Positions 28,424 through 36,874 of a DNA stretch of 64,000 nt are shown here, in pieces (within the stretch, counting starts at the first letter, position 1; every line of letters starts with the position of its first letter). The stretch lies in assembly GCF_900176205.1 (NCBI RefSeq), contig NZ_LT859959.1:248001-312000 (forward strand). Reading direction: 5' to 3'. Source of the stretch: Bradyrhizobium sp. ORS 285 (GTDB lineage Bacteria > Pseudomonadota > Alphaproteobacteria > Rhizobiales > Xanthobacteraceae). Made by a program: the position numbers and the translations under genes. The notes beneath the pieces are model-generated. The model worked only from the letters and a program-made list of their open reading frames with translations, was not told the DNA's origin and made no database searches.

Positions 28424-29575
28424 TCACGGCAACGCAAAGCGCAGCGTCTTGCCGCCGCGGGTGATGTCGACGGCGGTGAAGCCGGTCGCGGTGAAGCCGC
28501 GGCTCGGGCAATCGCCCTGTTCGGTGGTCTCGAACTTGTTCTCGCGGGTGCAGAGCTGCACCAGGCCGCCCCAGTTCAGCGGCTTGTTCTTCAGCTTGAT
28601 GGCGCGGTTCTCGTCGTCGACCGCTTCCGCAAAGCTGTAGACCTTCTTCGGCTGTCCGGTGATGTCGGGATGCAGGCACTTGCCGGCGTCGATGCGATAC
28701 CAGCCGCGGCTGACCACGGTGCGGCCGTCATCGGTGCCGACCGCCGCCATCACCTTGTGTGGCGTGTCGTTGCACCAGGTCAGCCCGACCGGGGAGGGAG
28801 TCTGCACGGCGTCGACCATCGTGGCGAAGAAGCTCGGTTGCGAGACGACATCGGATGCCAGCCCCCGGCTCTTCAGGAACGCGGCGAGCGCGGCCTGCGT
28901 CTTCGGCCCGTCGACGCCGTCGATCGGCGAGGCGTCGTAGCCTGCGATGCCAAGCAGCCGCTGGATGCCGGCGAGCCGCGCCTGCTCGTCATCATACTCG
29001 GCACTCTCGGCGAGATAGGCGATCAACGTGCCGTCGTCGGTCTTGGTCGGCGTCACCTGCGTGAACGCCGCCGGCGTCTGCCCGGTACGGCACTGCCGCG
29101 CGGCGGCGATGACGAAATTGTCGGATGCGGCCACGCACAGTTGGTCATTGCCGTTCTCGGCGATTGGCGAAGCGCCATACAGGCTGAGCGCACGCGCATG
29201 CAGCAGGATGCGATCGGCCGTCATCGTGCCCTGCAGAACCACGCGGCAGGTTGCGGGATCGAGCCTGAACCAGCCGCGCGTCGCGGTCGCCGCCTTCTCG
29301 TCGATGCCGATCGCGGCCTCGACGACGTAGCTCATGCGGTTGCAGAGCTTGAGATCGGCGCGGGCAGGGGTGGCGGCGGCGAGAAGCGGAAGAAGAAGCG
29401 CAGCCAGGATGACAGCGAAACGCGTCCGGAGAGATTTTGGGCGCCCAACTCTCTCTCCGTCGTCATGGCCGGGCTTGACCCGGCCATCCACGCCTTCGCC
29501 ACGGGAGAGAGCTTCGTGGATGCCCGGGTCAAGCCCGGGCATGACGAGAGCTGGCTGTGTGGCGACCGTGTCCAT
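28424..29575 (-). CDS. DUF1036-containing exported protein with repeat-derived N-terminus
   Basis: About 383 residues. Two DUF1036-type domains are visible: LKLCNRMSYVVEAAIGIDE...GWFRLDPATCRVVLQG and, near the end, LTWCNDTPHKVMAAVGTDDG...GWYRIDAGKCLHPDI. Between them lies a peptidoglycan-binding-like helical segment, GIAGYDASPIDGVDGPKTQAALAAFL. A signal-peptide-like stretch (FAVILAALLLPLLAAATPARA) starts only at about residue 50. The first 45 codons (MPGLDPGIHEAL ... VDGRVKPGHDD) are encoded by a palindromic repeat, and I see no start codon in frame between the repeat and the signal peptide. The ATG at 29575 overlaps the argB stop (TGATG), pointing to translational coupling. Function is unknown. 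Confidence 0.75.
   Translation of the reverse strand: MDTVATQPALVMPGLDPGIHEALSRGEGVDGRVKPGHDDGERVGRPKSLRTRFAVILAALLLPLLAAATPARADLKLCNRMSYVVEAAIGIDEKAATATRGWFRLDPATCRVVLQGTMTADRILLHARALSLYGASPIAENGNDQLCVAASDNFVIAAARQCRTGQTPAAFTQVTPTKTDDGTLIAYLAESAEYDDEQARLAGIQRLLGIAGYDASPIDGVDGPKTQAALAAFLKSRGLASDVVSQPSFFATMVDAVQTPSPVGLTWCNDTPHKVMAAVGTDDGRTVVSRGWYRIDAGKCLHPDITGQPKKVYSFAEAVDDENRAIKLKNKPLNWGGLVQLCTRENKFETTEQGDCPSRGFTATGFTAVDITRGGKTLRFALP
29461..29547. repeat. Palindromic repeat inside the 5' end of the DUF1036 gene
   Basis: Hairpins atggccgggcttgacccggccat and atgcccgggtcaagcccgggcat with inverted tccacg/cgtgga segments, same family as 20952 and 22019. Here it is read through in frame as protein. 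Confidence 0.8.
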
Positions 29576-30471
29576 CACTTGTGGATCAGCGTGCCCGTGC
29601 CCTGGTTGGTGAACAGCTCGAGCAGCACGGCGTGCGGCACCTTGCCGTCGAGGATCACGACGCCCTGCACGCCCTGCTCGAGCGCGTAGATGCAGGTCTC
29701 GACCTTCGGGATCATGCCGCCGGAGATGGTGCCGTCGGCGATCAGCTTGCGCGCATCCTTGATCGAGATTTCCGGGATCAGCTTCTTCGACTTGTCGAGC
29801 ACGCCCGGCACGTCGGTCAGCAGCAGCAGCCGCTTGGCCTTCAGCGCACCCGCGACGGCGCCGGCGAAGGTATCGGCGTTGACGTTGAAGGTCTGGCCCT
29901 CCTTCGAGGTCGCCAGCGGCGCGAGGATCGGGATCAGCTCATAGCCGATCAGCTGATTGAGCAGCGTGAGATCGACCTTGTCGGGTTCGCCGACGAAGCC
30001 GAGATCGACCACCTTCTCGATATGGCTGTCCGGATCGACCATGGTGCGGGTCGCCTTGACGGCGCGCACCATGTTGCCGTCCTTGCCGCACAGGCCGACG
30101 GCCTTGCCGCCGGCCTCGTTGATGTAGCCGACCAGCTGCTTGTTGATCGAGCCGGCCAGCACCATCTCGACGATCTCGATGGTCGCTGCATCGGTGATGC
30201 GCAGGCCGGCGGCGAATTCGGAGACGATGCCCAGGCGCTTGAGCATGGTCGCGATCTGCGGCCCACCGCCATGCACGACCACCGGATTGATCGCGGTCTG
30301 CTCGAGCAGGACAATGTCGCGCGCGAAGGCCTTTGCGGTCTCTTCGTCGCCCATGGCGTGGCCGCCATATTTGATGACGATGGTTTCATCGTCATACTCC
30401 TGCATGTGCGGCAGCGCTTCGGACAGGATTCTGGCCTGATCGAGCGGGCTGATGGTGGTCGCGTCGGTCAT
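29575..30471 (-). CDS. argB: Acetylglutamate kinase
   Basis: 298 residues. Phosphorylates N-acetyl-L-glutamate in arginine synthesis. Motifs: [10 protein letters not shown] (phosphate-binding Lys and Gly), [14 protein letters not shown] (substrate loop), [44 protein letters not shown] (N-acetylglutamate and ATP sites) and [15 protein letters not shown] with the transition-state Lys. The N-terminal helix ([17 protein letters not shown]) is typical of hexameric, arginine-inhibited forms. The stop overlaps the start of the DUF1036 gene. DUF423 and engB lie upstream on the same strand. Confidence 0.97.
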   Translation of the reverse strand: MTDATTISPLDQARILSEALPHMQEYDDETIVIKYGGHAMGDEETAKAFARDIVLLEQTAINPVVVHGGGPQIATMLKRLGIVSEFAAGLRITDAATIEIVEMVLAGSINKQLVGYINEAGGKAVGLCGKDGNMVRAVKATRTMVDPDSHIEKVVDLGFVGEPDKVDLTLLNQLIGYELIPILAPLATSKEGQTFNVNADTFAGAVAGALKAKRLLLLTDVPGVLDKSKKLIPEISIKDARKLIADGTISGGMIPKVETCIYALEQGVQGVVILDGKVPHAVLLELFTNQGTGTLIHK

Positions 30472-30544
30472 GTCTGGGGGATCTCGGCTGTCGGAACGTC
30501 GGGCGCGGTTCTATCCGATTGCCGGGCGCGCGCAAAGCGCCGGA

Positions 30545-30916
30545 TCAGGCCCGGCGCGGCCAGAGCGCGGCGAGGGCGAGCACCAGCCAGCTGCCGATCA
30601 GGGACATGCCGCCGGTCGGCGCGGCGAACGGAAACAGCCGCTCGCCCGCGAATTGTCGCATCATGAGATCGCCGCAGAAGAGAGCCGCACCGAGCACCAG
30701 GCCGATCGCAGCGATCAGGCCGATGCGCCTGGCAACGATGCCGCGCTCGGCCAGCGCGACGGTGCCGAGCAGGGCGCAGGCATGGAACAAAAGCATCGTC
30801 GAGGCGGTCGCGAGCCGCGCTGCATCGGCATCATGCGCGGCCTTGGCGGCCAGCGCCACGCCGGCAGCGCCCATCAGCCCGGCCAGCGCAATGAGGATGC
30901 GCCACAGCGCACTCAT
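30545..30916 (-). CDS. DUF423 small membrane protein
   Basis: 123 residues with four hydrophobic helices: MSALWRILIALAGLMGAAGVALAAKA, TMLLFHACALLGTVALAE, IGLIAAIGLVLGAALFCGDLMM and TGGMSLIGSWLVLALAALWP. The GD and PTGG sites are family features (YgdD-like). Function is unknown. The ATG at 30916 overlaps the engB stop as ATGA, so the two are translated together. Confidence 0.88.
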   Translation of the reverse strand: MSALWRILIALAGLMGAAGVALAAKAAHDADAARLATASTMLLFHACALLGTVALAERGIVARRIGLIAAIGLVLGAALFCGDLMMRQFAGERLFPFAAPTGGMSLIGSWLVLALAALWPRRA

Positions 30917-31575
30917 GCGCCGCGCTCCTCGAGCAGGCGCACCATGGCCGCGCGCAGCTCCGGCATGCCCGTGCCGGAGCGCGACGAGGTTGCGAGCACC
31001 TGCGGGAATGCCGCCGGATGCTTGGCGAGCGCGGCCTCGGTTTCGGTGATGCGGCCAGCCAGCTCGGCGGGCTTGATCTGATCGGCCTTGGTCAGGACCA
31101 GCTGGTAGCTGACGGCCGACTTGTCGAGCGTCTTGAGGATCTCCTGATCGACCTCCTTCAGCCCATGACGGGCGTCGATCAGCACATAGACGCGCGCGAG
31201 CGAGGTGCGTCCGAGCAGGAATTGGTGGATCAGCTCGGTCCAGGACGCGACCTTGGTCTTCGCCGCGGCGGCATAGCCGTAGCCGGGCATGTCGACCAGG
31301 CGCAGCGACGCATTCGCCGGTCCCTCGAAGAAGATCAGCTCCTGGGTGCGGCCGGGCGTGTGCGAGGTGCGTGCCAGCGCATTCTGGCCGGTCAGCGCAT
31401 TGATCAGGCTGGACTTGCCGACATTGGAGCGGCCGGCAAAGGCGATCTCGATCTGCCCGGACATCGGCGGCAGGCTCGCGATCGACGGCGAAGCATGGGT
31501 GAATCGCCACGCCTGCGCGAACAGCTTGCGGCCCTTCTCGATCAGGCGCTCATCCGCATCGGCGCTGGTGGTCAT
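30913..31575 (-). CDS. engB: Ribosome biogenesis GTPase YsxC/EngB
   Basis: 220 residues. A GTPase for assembly of the large ribosomal subunit. G1 FAGRSNVGKSSLINAL, G2 SHTPGRTQELIFF, G3 VDMPGYGYA, G4 LTKADQI and G5 LATSSRSGTG are all present. The ATG at 31575 (MTTSADADERLIEKG) fits the family; a longer frame from 31665 would translate a palindromic repeat (peptide RFARNDEARA) and is rejected as the start. Overlaps DUF423 by ATGA. Confidence 0.96.
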   Translation of the reverse strand: MTTSADADERLIEKGRKLFAQAWRFTHASPSIASLPPMSGQIEIAFAGRSNVGKSSLINALTGQNALARTSHTPGRTQELIFFEGPANASLRLVDMPGYGYAAAAKTKVASWTELIHQFLLGRTSLARVYVLIDARHGLKEVDQEILKTLDKSAVSYQLVLTKADQIKPAELAGRITETEAALAKHPAAFPQVLATSSRSGTGMPELRAAMVRLLEERGA

Positions 31576-31589
31576 GAGTGCTCTCGCCT

Positions 31590-31671
31590 CGTCATTGCGA
31601 GCGAAGCGAAGCAATCCAGGGCTGAGCAAGGACTCTGGATTGCTTCGTCGCTGCGCTCCTCGCAATGACGG
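31590..31671. repeat. Palindromic repeat between engB and yidC
   Basis: Inverted arms cgtcattgcgagcgaagcga and tcgctgcgctcctcgcaatgacg around a caatccag/ctggattg pair. It is the widespread proteobacterial CATTGCGAGCGAAGC family. Confidence 0.85.
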
Positions 31672-31715
31672 TCGCCAATGGCGCCGCCGACTTTCTCAAG
31701 CGGCCTTACTCGTCG

Positions 31716-33581
31716 TCACGCCGGCTTCTTCTTGAACGTGCCTTTGATGTTGTCGAACAGCTCCACCTTCACGCCGTTGCGGCGCATGATGAAGCCCTGC
31801 TGCAGCACCGACAGCGTGTTGTTCCAGGCCCAGTAGATCACGAGGCCGGCCGGGAAGCCCGCGAGCATGAAGGTGAAGATCAGCGGCATCCAGTTGAAGA
31901 TCATCGCCTGGGTCGGATCCGGCGGCGTCGGATTCAGCTTCATCTGGAACCACATCGTGATGCCCATGATGATCGGCCAGATGCCGAGCGCGAGGTAATG
32001 GCCGAACAGCGGCAGCTGCGTCGGATCGAACGGGATCAGGCCGAACAGCGTGAACAGGTTGGTCGGATCCGGCGCCGAGAGGTCCTTGATCCAGCCGATG
32101 AACGGCGCGTGCCGCATCTCGATGGTGACGAAGAGAACCTTGTAGAGCGAGAAGAACACCGGGATCTGCAGCACGACCGGCAGACAGCCGGCGACCGGGT
32201 TGATCTTTTCCTTCTTGTAGATCTCCATCATCTCCTGCTGCTGCTTCATCCGGTCGTCCGGATAGCGCTCCTTCAGCGCCTGCAGCTGCGGCTGGATCGC
32301 CTTCATCTTGGCCATCGAGGCGTAGGACTTGTTGGCGAGCGGGAAGAACAGCAGCTTCACCAGCACCGTCACCAGCAGGATCGAGACGCCGAAATTGCCG
32401 AAGAAGCGGAAGAAGAAGTCGAGCGCCAGGAACATCGGCTTGGTCAGGAAGTAGAACCAGCCCCAGTCGATCAGCAGATCGAAATGGTTGAGCCCGAGCT
32501 TCTGGTTGTAGCCGCCGAGACCGCCGATCGGGAAATTGATGCCGACGACGCCGGCTTCCTTGGCGCCGGCGAACAGCCGGGTTGAGACCGAGGCCGAGCC
32601 GCCGGCGGGGACCGTCTGCGGGGTCTCGACATAGTCGGTCTGGTAGCGATGCTGGTTGTCCACCAGCTTCGACGAATAGTTCGCCGTCAGGCGGGCATCC
32701 GTCATCGGCAACAGTGCCGTTGCCCAATATTTGTCGGTGATGCCGAGCCAGCCATTGGTGACGTCGAACTTCGCCGCCTTCTCGTCATCCATCTTCTTGT
32801 AGGTGAACTCCTGCAGGCCCTTCTCGCCGAGATAGCCGATCAGGCCTTCATGCAGGATGTAATAGCCCGACACGTGCGGGGTGCCGTGGCGCGAGATCAG
32901 GCCGTAGGGATACAGCGTCACCGGCGCATTGCCGGCGTTGGTGACGTCATCCTTGATGGTGAAGAGATAATGATCGTCGACGCTGATGGTGCGCTGAAAG
33001 GTCAGGCCATCGCCATTCGTATAGGTCAGCTTGACCGGGGTCGACGGTGTCAGCGCATTCGAGCCGTCCTGCTGCCAGACCGTGTTCTGGTCGGGCACCT
33101 GCATCTTGGCGCCGGCGGCGTTGACCCAGCCGAACTCGGCGTAATAGGGCTCGGCCGTGTTCGACGGCGAGAACAGCACGATCGCCGGCGACTTCGGGTC
33201 GACCGTCTCGCGGTACTGGACGAAGGCGAGATCGTCGATGCGCGCACCCTTCAGCGAGATGCTGCCACTCAGCCGCGGCGTATCGATCTTGACGCGCGGG
33301 TTGGCCGCGATGGCGGTGTCGCGCGGCATCACGCCGGCGTTGGTCACGGCGCCGCCCGGAGCGCTCGGGCTGCCGGAGGCTGAGGCATTCGGCTGCGGCG
33401 TGGCCGACGGCGCGGTGCTGTCGGGCTGCGCGGCCGGCGCCTGCTTCTTGGCGAGCTCAGCCTGCATCTGCGCCTGCGCGCGCTGCTTCTCCATCTGCGG
33501 GCCGTTGTAGAAGACCTGCCACAGGATCAGCACGAGGCCGGACAAAATGACGGCGAGAATGGTGTTGCGATTGTCGGTCAT
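31716..33581 (-). CDS. yidC: Membrane protein insertase YidC
   Basis: 621 residues. Inserts and folds inner-membrane proteins, alone or with SecYEG. The N-terminal helix NTILAVILSGLVLILWQVFY is followed by a Pro/Ala/Ser-rich linker and the large periplasmic beta domain (about 110-360). The conserved five-helix core begins at FDLLIDWGWFYFLTKPMFLAL and contains NFGVSILLVTVLVKLLFFPL with the groove Arg/Lys region and PVAGCLPVVLQIPVFFSLYKVLF. The C-terminus is basic (NIKGTFKKKPA). Its ATG overlaps the rnpA stop as ATGA, part of the rpmH-rnpA-yidC unit. Confidence 0.97.
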   Translation of the reverse strand: MTDNRNTILAVILSGLVLILWQVFYNGPQMEKQRAQAQMQAELAKKQAPAAQPDSTAPSATPQPNASASGSPSAPGGAVTNAGVMPRDTAIAANPRVKIDTPRLSGSISLKGARIDDLAFVQYRETVDPKSPAIVLFSPSNTAEPYYAEFGWVNAAGAKMQVPDQNTVWQQDGSNALTPSTPVKLTYTNGDGLTFQRTISVDDHYLFTIKDDVTNAGNAPVTLYPYGLISRHGTPHVSGYYILHEGLIGYLGEKGLQEFTYKKMDDEKAAKFDVTNGWLGITDKYWATALLPMTDARLTANYSSKLVDNQHRYQTDYVETPQTVPAGGSASVSTRLFAGAKEAGVVGINFPIGGLGGYNQKLGLNHFDLLIDWGWFYFLTKPMFLALDFFFRFFGNFGVSILLVTVLVKLLFFPLANKSYASMAKMKAIQPQLQALKERYPDDRMKQQQEMMEIYKKEKINPVAGCLPVVLQIPVFFSLYKVLFVTIEMRHAPFIGWIKDLSAPDPTNLFTLFGLIPFDPTQLPLFGHYLALGIWPIIMGITMWFQMKLNPTPPDPTQAMIFNWMPLIFTFMLAGFPAGLVIYWAWNNTLSVLQQGFIMRRNGVKVELFDNIKGTFKKKPA

Positions 33582-34045
33582 CGTTTTCTTATCGTCTCGT
33601 CGTTCAATCCGGTTTCACGGGAATGCGCGTCCGGCGCGGGAGCGTTTCGCCTGCTCGCATCCGAGGTCTTGCGCAACTGCGGCTTAACATGCGGCTGCGG
33701 CTTGACCTGCTGCTTGGCCTGCGGCCGGTCGAGGCGGCGGAGCGTCGCCTGGAGGTCGGCGAGCATGATATCGAAGTCGCGTGACAGCGCGTCCCGCCGG
33801 CCGACCAGCACATAGTCGGTGTGCGGGCGCATCGACAGGGGATCGATCCGTTTCACAAGCTCGCGCAACCGCCGACGGATGCGATTACGCTCCGTGGCGG
33901 TGCCATTCTTCTTGGTGACGGTAAAGCCGATCCGGATCGGGCCCTGGTCCGCGCGCTCACGGCGCTGGACCACGAAGGCAGGGCTGTTCGCCCGCACGCC
34001 ATCGGCAACGGCGAGAAAGTCCGCCCGCTGCCGCAGCCGATCCAT
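33578..34045 (-). CDS. rnpA: Ribonuclease P protein component
   Basis: 155 residues. Basic protein subunit that helps RNase P RNA cut tRNA 5' leaders. It starts MDRLRQRADFLAVADGVRANSP and contains RIGFTVTKKNGTATERNRIRRRLRELVK, the RNR motif of the family (read in two parts), then DYVLVGRRDALSRDFDIMLADL. A basic, low-complexity C-terminal tail of about 50 residues (KQQVKPQPHVKPQLRK) is longer than in enteric homologues, as is common in Bradyrhizobium. The start at 34045 was chosen because the upstream frame overlaps the rpmH end. Confidence 0.95.
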   Translation of the reverse strand: MDRLRQRADFLAVADGVRANSPAFVVQRRERADQGPIRIGFTVTKKNGTATERNRIRRRLRELVKRIDPLSMRPHTDYVLVGRRDALSRDFDIMLADLQATLRRLDRPQAKQQVKPQPHVKPQLRKTSDASRRNAPAPDAHSRETGLNDETIRKR

Positions 34046-34076
34046 GATGGAAATCTCCGGGACGGACGCCCTGGCT

Positions 34077-34211
34077 TCAGGCGCTGAGACGCTTGCGGCC
34101 CCGGGCGCGACGCGCGGCAAGGACCTTGCGGCCGCCGGTGGTGGCGAGGCGGGCGCGGAAGCCGTGACGGCGCTTGCGCACCAGTTTGCTGGGTTGATAA
34201 GTCCGCTTCAC
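34077..34211 (-). CDS. rpmH: 50S ribosomal protein L34
   Basis: 44 residues, highly basic: begins [20 protein letters not shown] and ends [11 protein letters not shown], the full L34 sequence type. Start is GTG at 34211 with a GGAGAACGACC leader. It lies 31 bp before rnpA, the near-universal rpmH-rnpA order, and heads the minus-strand run through yidC. Confidence 0.97.
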   Translation of the reverse strand: MKRTYQPSKLVRKRRHGFRARLATTGGRKVLAARRARGRKRLSA

Positions 34212-34716
34212 GGTCGTTCTCCGCTCACGGGCAATTTGCCAGTTGACAACTTGCCGGCTTGAATTGTCGATTGATGTCCGGTGATGCTTTCGGGCCCAAA
34301 GTGGACCGCTGCCGGCCCAGAAATCGAGCCGCTCCCGGGCGAGCCGGGTCATCGCGGACGGTTGGCGCGGCTTATAAGGGAGCGTCCGGCCTTCGTCAAT
34401 CGCGGCAAGACGTCCGACCGGCGCGCGAACGACGCATGAAACAGACGGCTGAAACAGGCGGCGTAAACGCCTTGGTCATGGATGCTGGTCAGCGTCCGGT
34501 CATCTGACCGGATCAATAGCGTACAAGGCCGCGACGCCGGAGGAGCGCCAGACGAATGACTGGGTGAGGCCAAGCACGATCAGATCGCGCAATTCTGGGT
34601 TCCATTATTAACGATTTGGAAACCTCAACATGAGCGATCCGTAATTTGACCGGACTCCGGTGCAGTCCCATCTTGCGGAGCCGTAAGGGTGGGGGTGTCT
34701 CTTACAAGGGCGATAC
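34212..34716. other. 505-bp divergent intergenic region (rpmH / histidine kinase)
   Basis: No gene supported on either strand. The right half (34590-34650) is AT-rich (ttattaacgatttggaaacc) and probably carries the kinase promoter; the rpmH promoter should lie at 34220-34280 (ttgacaact near 34240 on the plus strand). I could not assign -35/-10 elements with confidence. Confidence 0.5.
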
Positions 34717-36192
34717 GTGACAGAGAGCGACAACCAGCCGATCCTGGAGCGCCTGCGACCGAAGCGGTCGCGCCGCCTCGGTCTGTCCGGAAAACTGCTG
34801 CTGCTGACGATTCCGCTGGTGATGATCGCGGCCGTCCTCGTTTACGTGCCCGCGATCGCGAACTTCTGGACCAACCGGCTTAACGACCGCCTGGCCGCCG
34901 CCAATACCGCCGCGCTGGTGCTCGACGCTGCGCCCTCCGGCATGGTGCCGGATTCCCTGGCGCGCCAGATCCTGACCTCGATCAACGCGCGCGGCGTCGC
35001 CATCAAGATGGGCCAGCAGCGCCGTCTGCTCGCCAGCGCCGATCTGCCGGCTTCGATCGATCATGACTACGACATGCGCGACATGACCGTGTGGTCGTCG
35101 ATCGTGAACTCGCTGAAGATGATGACGGAGACCGGCGATCACACCATGCGCGTGATCGGACCGTCGCCGGGCCGCGCGCAATTCATCGAGGTCGTGACCG
35201 ACGAGAAGCCGCTGCGCAGGGCGATGTATCGCTTCTCGCGCAACCTGCTCGGCGTCTCCTTGCTGCTCGCGATGCTGACGGCGGCGCTGGTCTATCTGGC
35301 CCTGCATTATCTGTTCGTGCGGCCGATGCGGCGGCTGACCGCGAGCCTCGTCGGCTTCCACGAAAATCCCGAGAGCGCGGCGCGAATCATCGTGCCGAGC
35401 CAGCGCTCCGACGAGATCGGGGTTGCCGAGCGCGAGCTCGCCGACATGCAGCGCGACCTCGTCTCGATGCTGCATCAGAAGAGCCGGCTCGCCGCGCTCG
35501 GCCTCGCCGTGTCGAAGATCAACCACGATTTGCGCAACCTGCTGGCCTCGTCACAGCTGTTGTCGGACCAGCTTGCCAGCGTGCCGGATCCGCGGGTGCA
35601 GCGCTTCGCGCCGAAGCTGATGCGTTCGCTGGAGCGCGCCATCGCGTTCTGCCAATCGACGCTGTCCTACGGCAAGGTGCAGGAGCCGGCGCCGGACCGC
35701 CGCATGGTCGCCGTGGAATCGGTGGTGGCCGAGGTGCGCGAGACCGCGGGATTGTCGCCGGATGCCTCGATCACCTGGATCGCCGCGATCGAGCGCGGGC
35801 TGAAGATCGACGCCGATCCGGACCAGCTGTTCCGCGTGCTGCTCAACCTGGTGCGCAATGCCGCACAGGCCTTGGACAGCCTCGCAGCCGACGAGGGCGT
35901 GCGCCAGATCCGCATTACCGGCCGCCGCGAGGGCGCGGTGACCATTCTCGAGGTGTCCGATACCGGCCCCGGCGTGCCGGCCAAGGTGCGGGAGCACCTG
36001 TTCGAGGCGTTTCGCGGCGCCGGTCGTCCGGGCGGCTCGGGGCTGGGCCTTGCAATCGCGGCCGAGCTCGTGCGCGCCCATGACGGCGACATCCAGCTGG
36101 TCGAAGGCACCCTGGGCGCGACCTTCCGGATCACGATTCCCGACCGCCCGGTCGAACTCCAGACGTTCTGGAACGAGCGCGCCAGCGCCTGA
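34717..36192 (+). CDS. Two-transmembrane sensor histidine kinase
   Basis: 491 residues. Helix 1 is LLLLTIPLVMIAAVLVYVPA (about 28-47), a small periplasmic sensor region of about 130 residues follows, and helix 2 is LLGVSLLLAMLTAALVYLAL (about 178-197). A HAMP segment (VRPMRRLTASLVGFHENPES) leads to the dimerisation helix with phospho-acceptor His about 270 (KINHDLRNLLASSQLLSDQL) and the ATPase domain with N-box NLVRNAAQAL, G1 DTGPGVP and G2 GGSGLGLAIA. The His box is HDLRN rather than HELRTP, as in HATPase kinases of a HPK4-like type. No response regulator is adjacent, so it is an orphan here. Start is GTG at 34717 (MTESDNQPILERL). Confidence 0.9.
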   Translation: MTESDNQPILERLRPKRSRRLGLSGKLLLLTIPLVMIAAVLVYVPAIANFWTNRLNDRLAAANTAALVLDAAPSGMVPDSLARQILTSINARGVAIKMGQQRRLLASADLPASIDHDYDMRDMTVWSSIVNSLKMMTETGDHTMRVIGPSPGRAQFIEVVTDEKPLRRAMYRFSRNLLGVSLLLAMLTAALVYLALHYLFVRPMRRLTASLVGFHENPESAARIIVPSQRSDEIGVAERELADMQRDLVSMLHQKSRLAALGLAVSKINHDLRNLLASSQLLSDQLASVPDPRVQRFAPKLMRSLERAIAFCQSTLSYGKVQEPAPDRRMVAVESVVAEVRETAGLSPDASITWIAAIERGLKIDADPDQLFRVLLNLVRNAAQALDSLAADEGVRQIRITGRREGAVTILEVSDTGPGVPAKVREHLFEAFRGAGRPGGSGLGLAIAAELVRAHDGDIQLVEGTLGATFRITIPDRPVELQTFWNERASA

Positions 36193-36436
36193 TCGAAGCC
36201 TTACGGTTCTCAAACCCAAGCGTTCTCAATCCCCGAGCATCCTCAATCGCAATCCGGCCCCCTGGGCGGTCGCCGGAGCCACCCCCAAAAAAGGGTCACA
36301 AAATGTCCCGCTGCAGCCTTGCCAAGCGGCCTCCGAGCCGTTAGTCAGAGGCCCTTCGCGAGGCCTGCCGGCATTTGCCGCTCCGGCCTTCCGGGATCCG
36401 GCCGTTCTGGCCTGGAGCCTGCCAAAAGCGAAAAAC

Positions 36437-36513
36437 GCGCCCGTAGCTCAGCTGGATAGAGCATCAGACTACGAATCTGAGGGTCGGACGTTCGAATCGT
36501 TCCGGGCGCGCCA
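36437..36513 (+). tRNA. tRNA-Arg (anticodon ACG)
   Basis: 77 nt including encoded CCA. Acceptor stem GCGCCCG / CGGGCGC with discriminator G. D arm gctcagctggatagagc, anticodon arm TCAGA-CTACGAA-TCTGA (anticodon ACG), and T arm GGACG-TTCGAAT-CGTTCC region. The gene is intact. Core chromosome ends here and accessory DNA begins directly after it, so its 3' end is the likely attachment site of the element. Confidence 0.96.
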
Positions 36514-36874
36514 TTTAAATCAAGCACTTAGCCAAAATCACCGTTTGAGTTTTTGAAACTAAAACGGTTTTTCAAACGGTTTTACGCTCGGCGTAAACTT
36601 TGGCGCTTAGCCGATAGAGAGGCTTCCTGGTGTCTCTCGCCGGAGGCGCTCGCGTTCGGGACTGCCGTTTTTGCGGCACCGCTAGCGCTGTCCCAAACGC
36701 GGGTGCCTTGTTAACCGGTCTCGCGACTGCACTCGGTCCCGGGTCCCACCGCTGACGCGGCGGCCGCTATGCTGACCCTCCTGCGGGTGCCTCTTTCTTT
36801 TCGGTCGTTAAATTCCCATGACGCTTGTCGCGAAGATGGACCGCGCCGACGTCGCCTTTACCCTGGTGGTCGAT
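36514..36874. other. 361-bp junction between tRNA-Arg and IS256
   Basis: AT-rich at first, with direct copies of AAACGGTTTT (36560-36585), then GC-rich with an imperfect inverted repeat (cgttcgggac / gtcccaaacg, 36653-36702). No integrase gene is present, although elements that use tRNA sites usually carry one here. A short open frame starts at 36818 and runs into the IS256. Confidence 0.5.
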
